Source: Shewanella sp. UCD-KL12 (GTDB lineage: Bacteria; Pseudomonadota; Gammaproteobacteria; Enterobacterales; Shewanellaceae). Taken from it: a stretch of DNA of 64,000 nucleotides. The translations under genes and the position numbers were made by a program. The stretch lies in contig NZ_MPHJ01000001.1 of the NCBI RefSeq assembly GCF_001957125.1, forward strand, positions 606,407 to 670,406, in the 5' to 3' direction. The notes under the pieces are model-generated. The model searched no databases, was not told where the DNA came from, and saw nothing but the letters and a program-made list of their open reading frames with translations. Below, in pieces: positions 38,209 through 47,084 of the stretch; position 1 is the first letter of the stretch; each line of letters starts with the position of its first letter.

Positions 38209-38289
38209 CGTCAGAGTGCTATTCTAAGATTAATAATATGAACTAGATCACCTTATTGGGCTGATAAACATAAAATGATGGAGTAGATA

Positions 38290-39480
38290 ATGAGTACAGA
38301 ACAGTTGAGCCAAGAGATTGTTATTGTGGCTGCAAAGCGTACCCCGATGGGTGGCTTTCAAGGATCGCTATCTACGGTTGCATCGCCAAAGCTTGCTGCT
38401 ACAGCGATTAAAAGCTTAATCGAACAAACCGGTGTTGCCGCTGACGCTGTAGATGAAGTTTTAATGGGCTGTGTACTGCCCGCAGGTCTTGGCCAAGCGC
38501 CTGCACGTCAAGCAACCTTAGGGGCTGATTTGCCGCTTTCGGTTGGCGCTACCACAGTCAATAAAGTGTGTGGTTCAGGCATGAAGACCGTTATGTTAGC
38601 GCATGATCTGATTAAAGCAGGCAGCGCAGATATCGTTGTTGCTGGTGGTATGGAGAGCATGAGTCAGGCGCCATACTTGTTAGATAAAGCCCGTGGTGGC
38701 ATGCGTATGGGACATGGCAAGGTGATGGACCATATGTTCCTTGATGGGCTAGAAGATGCCTATACTGGCGGCGCTATGGGAACATTTGCACAAAATACTG
38801 CAGATGAGTTTAAGCTGACTCGTGAGCAGATGGACGCTTTCTCATTAAGCTCTTTAGAAAAAGCCAATAAAGCGATTGAAACAGGCGCATTTAAAGATGA
38901 AATCGCCCCTGTGACAGTATCAAGCAGACGCGGTGACACAGTTATCGATACTGATGAGCAACCAGGTAATGCTCGCCCAGATAAGATCCCATCGCTTCGT
39001 CCAGCTTTTGCCAAAGATGGCACCATTACCGCGGCAAATTCAAGTTCCATCTCAGATGGCGCAGCAGCCTTAATGCTGATGACCGCAAAGCAAGCCAATG
39101 TACTCGGCTTGCCTATTCTTGCCACGATTAAGGGGCATAGCACTCATGCGCAAGAGCCATCGATGTTTACCACAGCACCCGTTGGCGCAATGAATAAGTT
39201 ACTCGATAAGGTGAATTGGAGTAAGGATGATGTTGATCTATTTGAGATCAACGAAGCCTTTGCCATGGTAACCATGTTAGCTATCTCAGAGCTATCTCTA
39301 GATGCAGCTAAAGTGAACGTCAATGGCGGAGCTTGTGCGCTAGGGCACCCAATTGGCTGCTCAGGCTCACGCCTGCTCGTGACACTAATACATGCACTTA
39401 AAGCGAGAGGTCTTAAGCGAGGCGTTGCTTCATTGTGTATCGGTGGCGGTGAAGCTACTGCGATGGCAATCGAAGTATAG
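38290..39480 (+). CDS. Acetyl-CoA C-acyltransferase (thiolase)
   Basis: Thiolase of 396 residues; in this operon it most likely cleaves 2-methylacetoacetyl-CoA to propionyl-CoA and acetyl-CoA (isoleucine route), though acetoacetyl-CoA is also possible. The nucleophilic cysteine is in NKVCGSGMKTV at about residue 97, His in NEAFAM, and the second cysteine in GGACALGHPIGCSG/CIGGGEA. The AtoB-type length is normal. It is the first gene of a seven-gene operon, with GGAGTAGATA before the ATG and a candidate LiuR box further upstream. Confidence 0.93.
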   Translation: MSTEQLSQEIVIVAAKRTPMGGFQGSLSTVASPKLAATAIKSLIEQTGVAADAVDEVLMGCVLPAGLGQAPARQATLGADLPLSVGATTVNKVCGSGMKTVMLAHDLIKAGSADIVVAGGMESMSQAPYLLDKARGGMRMGHGKVMDHMFLDGLEDAYTGGAMGTFAQNTADEFKLTREQMDAFSLSSLEKANKAIETGAFKDEIAPVTVSSRRGDTVIDTDEQPGNARPDKIPSLRPAFAKDGTITAANSSSISDGAAALMLMTAKQANVLGLPILATIKGHSTHAQEPSMFTTAPVGAMNKLLDKVNWSKDDVDLFEINEAFAMVTMLAISELSLDAAKVNVNGGACALGHPIGCSGSRLLVTLIHALKARGLKRGVASLCIGGGEATAMAIEV

Positions 39481-39568
39481 GGCGCTTTCTAGGCACTAGG
39501 TTCAACCTATAACTTAAACTTAGCGCCTAAATTCTAGACTGTGGTTTTTATGAGAAAGGGATAGCAAG

Positions 39569-41074
39569 ATGACGACTCAAGTAAAACATTACATAGATGG
39601 TCAATTTATCGATGGCCTTGGCAATGTGCAGATTTCGGTGACAAACCCAGCTAACAACCAAGCTATTGCAACGATTAATGCAGCCACAGCTCAAGAGGTT
39701 GAAACCGCGGTAGCTAGCGCTAAAACAGCTTTTAAAACTTGGAAAGAGGTACCGGTATCGGAGCGCGCTCGGGTCATGTTCAGATACCAGCACCTGTTAA
39801 AAGAACATCATGATGAGCTCGCGACCCTATTAGCTGCAGAGACAGGTAAAACCTTTGAAGATGCAAAAGGAGATGTGTGGCGCGGAATTGAAGTGGCTGA
39901 GCATGCCTGTAATATCGCGACCCTGTTAATGGGTGAAACCGTTGAGAATGTCGCCAGAAGTATAGACACCTACAGTTACACACAACCATTGGGAGTCTGT
40001 GCCGGTATTACCCCGTTTAATTTTCCTGCCATGATCCCTTTGTGGATGTTCCCGCTTGCTATCGCCTGTGGCAACACCTTTGTACTTAAGCCTTCTGAGC
40101 AAGATCCCATGACGCCTCAGCGTTTAGTTGAGTTATTTGAAGAAGCTGGCGCTCCTAAAGGTGTGCTGCAGCTCGTACACGGTGACAAAACAGCGGTTGA
40201 TGTATTGCTCAGTCATCAAGATGTTAAGGCTATCTCATTTGTTGGCTCAGTGGGTGTCGGCCAATATATCTATAAAACGGGTACAGATAACCTTAAGCGT
40301 GTGCAAGCGTTTGCCGGTGCTAAAAATCACTGTGTCATCATGCCAGATGCTAATAAACAGCAAGTGATTAATAACTTAGTTGGCGCCTCTGTCGGTGCTG
40401 CAGGTCAACGCTGTATGGCGTTATCGGTTGCTGTATTTGTTGGCGCTGCCAAAGAGTGGATCCCAGAGCTCAAAGAGGCGATTGCTAAAGTGAAGCCTGG
40501 ACTTTGGGATGATAAAGATGCCGCTTACGGTCCGGTGATAAGCCCTGCAGCTAAAGCGCGAGTGCTGTCATTGATTGCTCAAGGTAAGGCAGAAGGCGCT
40601 GAGTGTTTGCTTGATGGATCTGATTTTACTGTACCAGGCTATGAGGCAGGTAATTGGGTTGGCCCGACTATGTTTAGCAAAGTCACTACTGATATGACTG
40701 TCTACAAAGAGGAGATTTTCGGTCCTGTTCTTTGCTGCATGGAAACTGAAACTCTCGAAGAAGCCATTAGTATCGTCAATGATAGCCCCTATGGTAACGG
40801 TACATCAATCTTTACCGCCAGTGGCGCAGTCGCGCGTAAATACCAACATGAGATAGAAGTGGGGCAGGTGGGGATCAATGTTCCTATTCCTGTGCCACTG
40901 CCATTTTTCTCTTTCACTGGTTGGAAGGGCAGCTTCTATGGCGATCAGCATGCCTATGGTAAACAAGCGGTGCGTTTTTATACCGAAACCAAAACCATTA
41001 CAGCGCGTTGGTTTGAGTCGCAGATAAGTGATGCTGAACACGCTGAGCCCAATATGACGATTACGCTTAAATAG
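39569..41074 (+). CDS. mmsA: CoA-acylating methylmalonate-semialdehyde dehydrogenase
   Basis: Oxidises methylmalonate semialdehyde to propionyl-CoA with NAD+ and CoA, the last step of valine breakdown. The 501-residue aldehyde dehydrogenase has [30 protein letters not shown] and the catalytic Cys in [17 protein letters not shown]. Asn replaces the usual ALDH general-base Glu region ([13 protein letters not shown]), as is typical of MmsA. The start ATG follows AAAGGG. Second gene of the operon. Confidence 0.95.
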   Translation: MTTQVKHYIDGQFIDGLGNVQISVTNPANNQAIATINAATAQEVETAVASAKTAFKTWKEVPVSERARVMFRYQHLLKEHHDELATLLAAETGKTFEDAKGDVWRGIEVAEHACNIATLLMGETVENVARSIDTYSYTQPLGVCAGITPFNFPAMIPLWMFPLAIACGNTFVLKPSEQDPMTPQRLVELFEEAGAPKGVLQLVHGDKTAVDVLLSHQDVKAISFVGSVGVGQYIYKTGTDNLKRVQAFAGAKNHCVIMPDANKQQVINNLVGASVGAAGQRCMALSVAVFVGAAKEWIPELKEAIAKVKPGLWDDKDAAYGPVISPAAKARVLSLIAQGKAEGAECLLDGSDFTVPGYEAGNWVGPTMFSKVTTDMTVYKEEIFGPVLCCMETETLEEAISIVNDSPYGNGTSIFTASGAVARKYQHEIEVGQVGINVPIPVPLPFFSFTGWKGSFYGDQHAYGKQAVRFYTETKTITARWFESQISDAEHAEPNMTITLK

Positions 41075-41117
41075 TCGAGCTAGCAATCGAGCTAGTAGTC
41101 GAGCGATAGTTACGTAT

Positions 41118-41143
41118 TTAAGCTGGGTTATAGCCCAGCTTAA
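41118..41143 (+). other. Intra-operon hairpin after mmsA
   Basis: A 10-bp perfect stem TTAAGCTGGG/CCCAGCTTAA with a 6-base loop lies in the 159-base gap between mmsA and the acyl-CoA dehydrogenase gene. It has no T-run. It is preceded by three TCGAGC-type short repeats (41073-41106). It may stabilise or process the mRNA. Confidence 0.6.
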
Positions 41144-41233
41144 GTGATTAAAATTATGATACTTACAAAAGGCTGGCACACATTACAACAAAGCGCTTAG
41201 CGCTATTAAAAAACGTGCCGAAGGAGACCTAGA

Positions 41234-42391
41234 ATGGATTTTAACCTCAGTGATGATCAGCGACAGTTTGCCGATTTAGCCCAGCAGTTTTCACAAGACG
41301 AACTCGCTCCCTTTGCGGCTAAATGGGATGAAGAGCATCACTTCCCTAAAGATGTCATACAACGCGCAGGAGAGCTTGGTTTTTGCTCCCTCTACTCTCC
41401 AGAAAGCGAAGGCGGCATGGGGCTTTCACGCCTAGATTCATCGATCATTTTCGAGCAACTCTCAATGGGCTGCACTGCAACCACTGCCATGTTGACCATA
41501 CACAATATGGCGACCTGGATGGTGACCAGCTTTGGCTCTCAAACATTAAAAGATGAGTGGTCTGAGTCACTTACAACTGGACAAAAACTGGCATCTTACT
41601 GTTTAACAGAAGCTGGTGCGGGTAGTGACGCGGCGTCCCTTAAAACTAAAGCGGTGAGAGAGGGCGATGAGTATGTGATCTCTGGTGCCAAGATGTTTAT
41701 CTCTGGCGCTGGTGCCACTGAAATGTTGGTGGTCATGTGCCGTACTGGTCAAGAGGGCCCTAAAGGGATCTCTGCTATTGCCGTGCCTGCAGATACGGCA
41801 GGTATCTCCTACGGCAAAGCTGAAGATAAGATGGGCTGGAATGCGCAGCCAACTCGTGAGGTGACTTTCGATCAGGTGCGTGTGCCTGTAACTAACCTTT
41901 TAGGTGAAGAGGGCCAAGGGTTTACTTTTGCGATGAAAGGGCTCGATGGCGGACGCATCAATATTGCCACCTGCTCAGTGGGAACAGCGCAAGCAGCGTT
42001 AGAGCGTGCCACACAATATATGAATGAGCGTAAACAGTTTGGTAAACCAATTGCTGCGTTTCAGGCATTGCAGTTTAAGTTAGCCGATATGGCAACCGAG
42101 TTAGTGGCGGCCAGACAGTTAGTGCGTTTAGCTGCATTTAAACTCGATACTGGTGATGCAGAGGCCACAGCATATTGCGCCATGGCGAAACGCTTCGCCA
42201 CCGATATCGGCTTTCAGGTGTGTGATGCCGCGCTGCAGCTACACGGTGGTTATGGTTATATTCGTGAATATCCTTTAGAGCGTCATGTGCGTGATGTACG
42301 TGTACATCAGATTTTAGAGGGCACGAATGAGATCATGCGTTTAATTATTGCCCGCCGTCTACTCGATGAGAGTGCAGGGCAGATAGTGTAG
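41234..42391 (+). CDS. Acyl-CoA dehydrogenase (isobutyryl/2-methylbutyryl-CoA type)
   Basis: FAD-dependent dehydrogenase of 385 residues, expected to oxidise isobutyryl-CoA and/or 2-methylbutyryl-CoA to methacrylyl-CoA and tiglyl-CoA. YCLTEAGAGSDAASLKT and GAKMFISGAGATEM are the middle-domain blocks. The catalytic glutamate is at the common C-terminal position, in QILEGTNEIMR, unlike LiuA. AAGGAG precedes the ATG. The operon context assigns it to valine/isoleucine breakdown; substrate preference is inference. Confidence 0.92.
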   Translation: MDFNLSDDQRQFADLAQQFSQDELAPFAAKWDEEHHFPKDVIQRAGELGFCSLYSPESEGGMGLSRLDSSIIFEQLSMGCTATTAMLTIHNMATWMVTSFGSQTLKDEWSESLTTGQKLASYCLTEAGAGSDAASLKTKAVREGDEYVISGAKMFISGAGATEMLVVMCRTGQEGPKGISAIAVPADTAGISYGKAEDKMGWNAQPTREVTFDQVRVPVTNLLGEEGQGFTFAMKGLDGGRINIATCSVGTAQAALERATQYMNERKQFGKPIAAFQALQFKLADMATELVAARQLVRLAAFKLDTGDAEATAYCAMAKRFATDIGFQVCDAALQLHGGYGYIREYPLERHVRDVRVHQILEGTNEIMRLIIARRLLDESAGQIV

Positions 42392-42434
42392 TGCGCAACG
42401 GGCAAGCCGGAACTGATTAAAAAGGAAATAATAG

Positions 42435-43208
42435 ATGACAGCCTTAATAGAAAAGATAGTAGGTAACACAGCAGTTATCACTATGAACAACCCTCCAGCG
42501 AATACTTGGACTGCAGAAAGTCTTCAGCTGCTTAAAGTTAGAGTTGAAGCCCTCAATGAAAACCCACAGGTTTATGCCTTAGTGATCACAGGCCAAGGTG
42601 AGAAGTTTTTCTCTGCTGGGGCAGATCTTAAGTTGTTTGCCGATGGCAATAAAGAGAATGCTGCCAATATGGCAGACTGTTTTGGTGAAGCGTTCGAAGC
42701 TTTGAGTGAATTTAATGGTGTTTCAATTGCAGCGATTAACGGCTATGCCATGGGCGGCGGTTTAGAGGTGGCATTAGCCTGTGATATTCGTATTGTTGAA
42801 ACACAAGCTGTGATGGCCTTACCTGAAGCGACTGTCGGTTTACTGCCCTGTGCTGGCGGCACTCAAAACCTTGCCGCTCTAGTCGGAGAGGGCTGGGCTA
42901 AGCGGATGATTCTATGTGGTGAAAGAGTTGATGCTCTCAAAGCGGAGCGACTTAACTTAGTCGAAGAGGTGGTTGAAACGGGTGCTTCTCTTGATGCGGC
43001 AATGCAGTTGGCGAGTAAGGTCGCGAATCAAAGTCCAAGCAGTGTTAAGGCGTGTAAAACCTTGATCCAGGCGGGAAGAAGCATGCCACGTGAGCAGGCG
43101 CTGCCATTAGAGCGAGAGTTATTTGCCAATCTGTTTGACACCCAAGATCAAACTGAAGGGGTCACGGCATTTTTAGAAAAGCGTAAGCCAAGCTGGAAGA
43201 ACTGCTAA
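42435..43208 (+). CDS. Enoyl-CoA hydratase
   Basis: Crotonase-family hydratase of 257 residues, probably hydrating methacrylyl-CoA and tiglyl-CoA. The oxyanion hole is formed by FSAGADLKLF and GYAMGGGLEVALACD. PEATVGLLPCAGGTQNL follows, with Glu in one canonical catalytic position and Cys-Ala after Pro. Its stop codon overlaps the next start (TAATG), so translation is coupled to the hydrolase gene. AAAGGAA precedes the start. Confidence 0.92.
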   Translation: MTALIEKIVGNTAVITMNNPPANTWTAESLQLLKVRVEALNENPQVYALVITGQGEKFFSAGADLKLFADGNKENAANMADCFGEAFEALSEFNGVSIAAINGYAMGGGLEVALACDIRIVETQAVMALPEATVGLLPCAGGTQNLAALVGEGWAKRMILCGERVDALKAERLNLVEEVVETGASLDAAMQLASKVANQSPSSVKACKTLIQAGRSMPREQALPLERELFANLFDTQDQTEGVTAFLEKRKPSWKNC

Positions 43209-44341
43209 TGACGAATTCAGCCAATAAGAGTAACAGTGTGGTATTTCAAACCTTAGGTACAGCCTCGGGTAAGCAGATAGGGGTCATGACCCTAAATATG
43301 GAAAAAGCACTCAACTCAATTAATCTTGAGATGGTTCAGTCTATGTTTGCCCAGCTTAAGCTGTGGCAAAGCGACACGAGTATTGCCTTTGTGCTACTAG
43401 ACGGTGCGGGTGAGAAAGCCTTTTGTGCGGGGGGCGATGTCCGTGCCATCTATCATGCTTCCATCGAAGCCCCTGGTGAATTAACTGAACAAGCCACTGA
43501 TTTTTTTGAGCAGGAGTATCGCCTCGATCATCTTATTGATACCTATGCTAAGCCTATTCTAGTCTGGGGCAATGGAATTGTTATGGGTGGCGGCCTTGGG
43601 TTGATGATGGGCGCGAGTCACCGCGTTGTCACTGAGCATTCACGTATCGCCATGCCTGAGGTGACGATTGGTTTATATCCTGATGTGGGCGGTAGTTACT
43701 TTCTAAATCGTATGCCAGGTAAAACGGGACTGTTTTTGGGGCTTACTGCTTATAACATGAACGCCGCTGATGCTATCTATGTTGGGATAGGTAACCATTA
43801 CCATGAGCATGATGACAAGCAGCCGTTGTTGGATAATTTAGCCACCTTGAACTGGAGTGATGAAGCTGCGAGTAATCATCAATTACTGACAGATGCGTTG
43901 AGCCTGATGGGAGAGCAAGCTGCAACGCCTCAGTCTAGTAACCTTGAGCGCTGCAGTGATGAGATTGATCAGCTTATGACGGGGTCACTCGATGAGATTG
44001 TTAGCAAGACCAGCGAAATGGGTCACTCAGAATCATGGTTGGCTCGACCAATAAAGACCATGTTATCGGGTAGCCCTATAAGCTTGCAGCTTATCTATCG
44101 TCAAGCGCAGTTAGGTACAGAATTGAGTCTAGCGGAAGTGTTTCGCTTTGAATTGGGGTTAAGCGTCAATTGCTGCGCTATGGGAGATTTCTCTGAAGGT
44201 GTTAGAGCCTTATTGATAGATAAAGATCGTAGCCCTAAATGGCAGTATCAAGGTATTCAAGATATACCTACAGAGCTGATAGACAAGATGATGAGTTCAC
44301 CATGGAAGTCGCAGTCACACCCCTTAATGAACTTGAGCTAG
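43208..44341 (+). CDS. 3-hydroxyisobutyryl-CoA hydrolase
   Basis: Releases 3-hydroxyisobutyrate from its CoA ester, the valine-specific step that removes CoA. Crotonase-superfamily protein of 377 residues with the long C-terminal region typical of HIBCH. FCAGGDVRAIYHAS and GNGIVMGGGLGLMMGASHRVV form the oxyanion hole. MPEVTIGLYPDVGGSYFL carries the catalytic Glu and Asp characteristic of hydrolases rather than hydratases. It overlaps the hydratase gene by one base. Confidence 0.94.
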   Translation: MTNSANKSNSVVFQTLGTASGKQIGVMTLNMEKALNSINLEMVQSMFAQLKLWQSDTSIAFVLLDGAGEKAFCAGGDVRAIYHASIEAPGELTEQATDFFEQEYRLDHLIDTYAKPILVWGNGIVMGGGLGLMMGASHRVVTEHSRIAMPEVTIGLYPDVGGSYFLNRMPGKTGLFLGLTAYNMNAADAIYVGIGNHYHEHDDKQPLLDNLATLNWSDEAASNHQLLTDALSLMGEQAATPQSSNLERCSDEIDQLMTGSLDEIVSKTSEMGHSESWLARPIKTMLSGSPISLQLIYRQAQLGTELSLAEVFRFELGLSVNCCAMGDFSEGVRALLIDKDRSPKWQYQGIQDIPTELIDKMMSSPWKSQSHPLMNLS

Positions 44342-44442
44342 CTTAAGCTTATTTTAGTAAAGGGAATATAGGCTTGGCGAGCAGAGATGCGGCAACACAT
44401 TAAGTGTTAACAGGGATCACTTCAGATTTAAGGAGCATAAAG

Positions 44443-45381
44443 ATGACAACAATTGCATTTATCGGTTTAGGACATATGGGCGCGCCAATGGCGGCCAACT
44501 TAGTAAAATCAGGTGCGACAGTAAAAGTGTTTGATCTTGTGCCTGAAACGATGAAGTCGCTGACAGACCTTGGCGCATTAAGTGCTCCGACGGCTTGCGG
44601 CGCAGCGGCAGGTGCCGATGTGGTGATAACCATGTTGCCTGCGGGTAAACATGTGCGCTCTCTCTATTTAGGAGAGGGGGGCACTAACAAGGGACTTGTC
44701 GAGGTTGTCGCTGATGGCACCCTGTTAATTGACTGCTCAACCATAGATGCTCAGAGTGCCAAGCAGGTTGCCCAAGTGGCTAAAGCGAAAGGATTGGAGT
44801 TTATCGATGCGCCAGTTTCTGGTGGCACAGCGGGCGCTGCAGCTGGTACATTAACTTTTATCTGTGGTGGCAGTGATACTGCATTCGAGCAAGCGTCTAA
44901 AGTGTTAACCCATATGGGGGCTAATATCTTGCATGCAGGCGGCCCAGGCGCTGGTCAAGTGGCAAAAATCTGCAATAACATGCTGTTGTCTGTATTGATG
45001 ATAGGGACCAGTGAGTCTTTGCAGATGGGAATTGACCATGGTTTAGACCCAAAAGTACTTTCTGAGATAATGAAGGTCAGTAGTGGTGGTAATTGGACGC
45101 TAGATAAATATAATCCTTGTCCAGAGGTTATGGAGTCAGTGCCTTCATCTAACGGTTATCAGGGTGGTTTTATGGTCGATCTTATGGTTAAAGATCTCGG
45201 CTTATCCCAAGAAGCTGCGCTGCTCACAAACTCCAGTACTCCGATGGGAGCGCTGGCTCGAAGTTTATATGTGAATCATGCCCGTCAAGGTAATGGTGAA
45301 CGTGATTTCTCTAGTATTTTTGAGCAGTTTGCTAATGCTCAACAGATTTCTAATACTCAACAAATTAAAAGCAAAGGGTAA
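44443..45381 (+). CDS. mmsB: 3-hydroxyisobutyrate dehydrogenase
   Basis: Oxidises 3-hydroxyisobutyrate to methylmalonate semialdehyde, the substrate of MmsA. The 312-residue beta-hydroxyacid dehydrogenase has the NAD motif FIGLGHMGAPMAANLVK, the substrate motif DAPVSGGTAGAAAGTLTF and the catalytic Lys in GAGQVAKICNNM. The long frame starts at 44404, but ATG 44443 has AAGGAG at 44430-44435 and the family-typical start. The next gene begins five bases after the stop. Confidence 0.95.
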   Translation: MTTIAFIGLGHMGAPMAANLVKSGATVKVFDLVPETMKSLTDLGALSAPTACGAAAGADVVITMLPAGKHVRSLYLGEGGTNKGLVEVVADGTLLIDCSTIDAQSAKQVAQVAKAKGLEFIDAPVSGGTAGAAAGTLTFICGGSDTAFEQASKVLTHMGANILHAGGPGAGQVAKICNNMLLSVLMIGTSESLQMGIDHGLDPKVLSEIMKVSSGGNWTLDKYNPCPEVMESVPSSNGYQGGFMVDLMVKDLGLSQEAALLTNSSTPMGALARSLYVNHARQGNGERDFSSIFEQFANAQQISNTQQIKSKG

Positions 45382-45385
45382 GACA

Positions 45386-46144
45386 ATGGATTTAAAAGAT
45401 AAGGTAGTGGTCATTACTGGCGGCGCTGGTGGGTTAGGTTTGGCAATGGCAATGGATCTAGCTGAAGCAGGCGCTAAGTTGGCCCTTATCGATGTGGATC
45501 AAGAGAAGCTTGAGCGAGCTTGCGCCGATATCGGCGACAGAACTGAAGTTCAAGGTTATGCGTTTGATATTACTGATGAAGAAGATGTTGTTGCCGGATT
45601 TGGTTACATTTTAGAAGACTTTGGTCAGGTCAACGTGCTAGTTAACAATGCAGGTATTTTGTTCGATGGCATGCTAGTGAAAGCTAAAGACGGCAAGGTG
45701 ACAGACCGTATGTCATTCGAGCAGTTCCAAGCGGTGATCAATGTTAACTTGACTGGTTCATTCCTATGTGGGCGAGAGGCTGCTGCTGCGATGATAGAAT
45801 CTAAGCAAGAGGGAGTGATCATTAATATCTCTAGCTTAGCCAAAGCGGGCAACATGGGACAAACTAACTATTCAGCGTCTAAAGCGGGTGTTGCTGCTAT
45901 GTCTGTTGGTTGGGCAAAAGAGCTGGCAAGATACAATATTCGTAGTGCCGCAGTTGCGCCTGGTGTGATTGAAACAGAGATGACGGCTGCGATGAAGCCT
46001 GAAGCCCTTGAGCGTATGGAGAAGATGGTGCCAGTTGGCCGGTTAGGTCAACCGTCAGAGATCTCATCTACGGTTAAGTTCATCATCGAAAATGACTATG
46101 TTAATGGTCGTATCTTCGAGATTGATGGCGGCATAAGAATCTAG
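45386..46144 (+). CDS. SDR, probable 3-hydroxy-2-methylbutyryl-CoA dehydrogenase
   Basis: Short-chain dehydrogenase of 252 residues, last gene of the operon. The cofactor motif is VVITGGAGGLGLAMA, then NNAGILFDG. The Ser region is INISSLAKAGN, and the catalytic YSASKAG and C-terminal FEIDGGIRI are FabG-like. In this context the likely job is oxidation of 3-hydroxy-2-methylbutyryl-CoA (isoleucine route), feeding the thiolase at 38290. ATG 45386, four bases after the mmsB stop, is the start; AAAGGG overlaps the mmsB end. Confidence 0.88.
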   Translation: MDLKDKVVVITGGAGGLGLAMAMDLAEAGAKLALIDVDQEKLERACADIGDRTEVQGYAFDITDEEDVVAGFGYILEDFGQVNVLVNNAGILFDGMLVKAKDGKVTDRMSFEQFQAVINVNLTGSFLCGREAAAAMIESKQEGVIINISSLAKAGNMGQTNYSASKAGVAAMSVGWAKELARYNIRSAAVAPGVIETEMTAAMKPEALERMEKMVPVGRLGQPSEISSTVKFIIENDYVNGRIFEIDGGIRI

Positions 46145-46202
46145 GCTTAACGCTAGATTTTTATTTGGGTTTCTTATTTTAGCTTCTCAAAAATATGATT
46201 GT

Positions 46203-46232
46203 AATAAACGGGCTTAGGCCCGTTTATTGTTT
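46203..46232 (+). terminator. Terminator of the valine/isoleucine operon
   Basis: Stem AATAAACGGGC/GCCCGTTTATT with a 4-base loop, followed by GTTTT. Confidence 0.85.
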
Positions 46233-46241
46233 TCAGCGCTA

Positions 46242-46265
46242 AACCACCTATTTCTGTAGGTGGTT
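46242..46265 (+). other. Second hairpin after the operon
   Basis: AACCACCTA pairs with TAGGTGGTT around a short loop, ten bases after the terminator. There is no T-run. It may be a backup terminator. Confidence 0.5.
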
Positions 46266-46462
46266 ATCATCGATAGGCTTTGTTTGAAGTCGTTAATGTC
46301 GCTTTTTTATGCCAAATGTTGTGCAGGTGCATGCTAGCTAAAACTCTCTTTCTGGGAGTAACTTTGAATCCCTCTTCTTCAAAAGGCGGATATTGACTTT
46401 CCGTAGACTATTTAAGAACCATAAAACGATCTGTATTAAACCCTTATTAACAGTGTTTAGTT

Positions 46463-46727
46463 ATACCAATCAGTATAAAGATGTGATCGCTCAGCGAGAG
46501 TTTAGCGTTTCAGAGGCAAGGCAACGAGTGAAGAGCATAGTTATTCTACGTTTAAGCTTGTTAACAGAGCATATGAAACGCTAAAACTCGCCTTTCAGGA
46601 GTGTTTTTGGCTACCTACTTCTTCGTTGAACAGCTTCACAAGGGAATAACCATTCCATCAGCTATTCGCCTTGAATTAGTTGCCAAAAAACACTCTGAGT
46701 AGATCACCTTCTTATACTGATTGGTAT
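46463..46727 (-). mobile_element. MITE-like element, copy 2 (inverted)
   Basis: 265 bp bounded by the same 16-bp terminal inverted repeats as 17648-17913, in the opposite orientation. Inside is another inverted repeat: GCGAGAGTTTAGCGTTTC at 46494-46511 and GAAACGCTAAAACTCGC at 46575-46591, so the RNA or single strand can fold strongly. The open frame at 46393-46584 that runs through it is not a gene. The rest of 46145-46802 holds only the two hairpins listed. Confidence 0.85.
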
Positions 46728-46802
46728 TAGACTTACACAAGTACTTACATAACCGATGATGATAAGTGATAATGTTATTTGTATGCACCGGGGGGGAGTG
46801 AG

Positions 46803-47048
46803 TTGAGGTTTGATAAGAAGATGGTTTGGTTAGAGAAAGCGACTAGAAATTTAATGTTACTCGTTGGGGTATTTGGTGTTCTGGTCATCTACTTTGGATT
46901 TTTTTACCTCTTGTTTAGTGGACGAAATACTGCCGCTTTGCCTTGGTACTTACTCCTATCACCTTGGGTCTGTATTTTTTATGGGCTGCCAAGTGAGAAA
47001 AAGATTGAAGTGATTGAATGGTTTAGAAAAAAGTTTGTTAAAAAATAA
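46803..47048 (+). CDS. Small hypothetical membrane protein
   Basis: About 81 residues with two close transmembrane segments (LLVGVFGVLVIYFGFFYLL and WYLLLSPWVCIFYGL) and a basic C terminus (RKKFVKK). Not recognised. The chosen start is TTG at 46803, five bases after GGGGGGAG; an upstream TTG at 46779 is in frame but lies before that ribosome binding site. It lies 36 bases before the S9 peptidase gene and may be co-transcribed with it. Confidence 0.6.
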   Translation: MRFDKKMVWLEKATRNLMLLVGVFGVLVIYFGFFYLLFSGRNTAALPWYLLLSPWVCIFYGLPSEKKIEVIEWFRKKFVKK

Positions 47049-47084
47049 TAAATCTAAGTGCCATAACAGATTGGGAAGTGTGTA

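Noticed and set aside
46393..46584. Open frame overlapping the second MITE copy
   Set aside because: Half of it is element terminal repeat and the same element in copy 1 does not preserve it.
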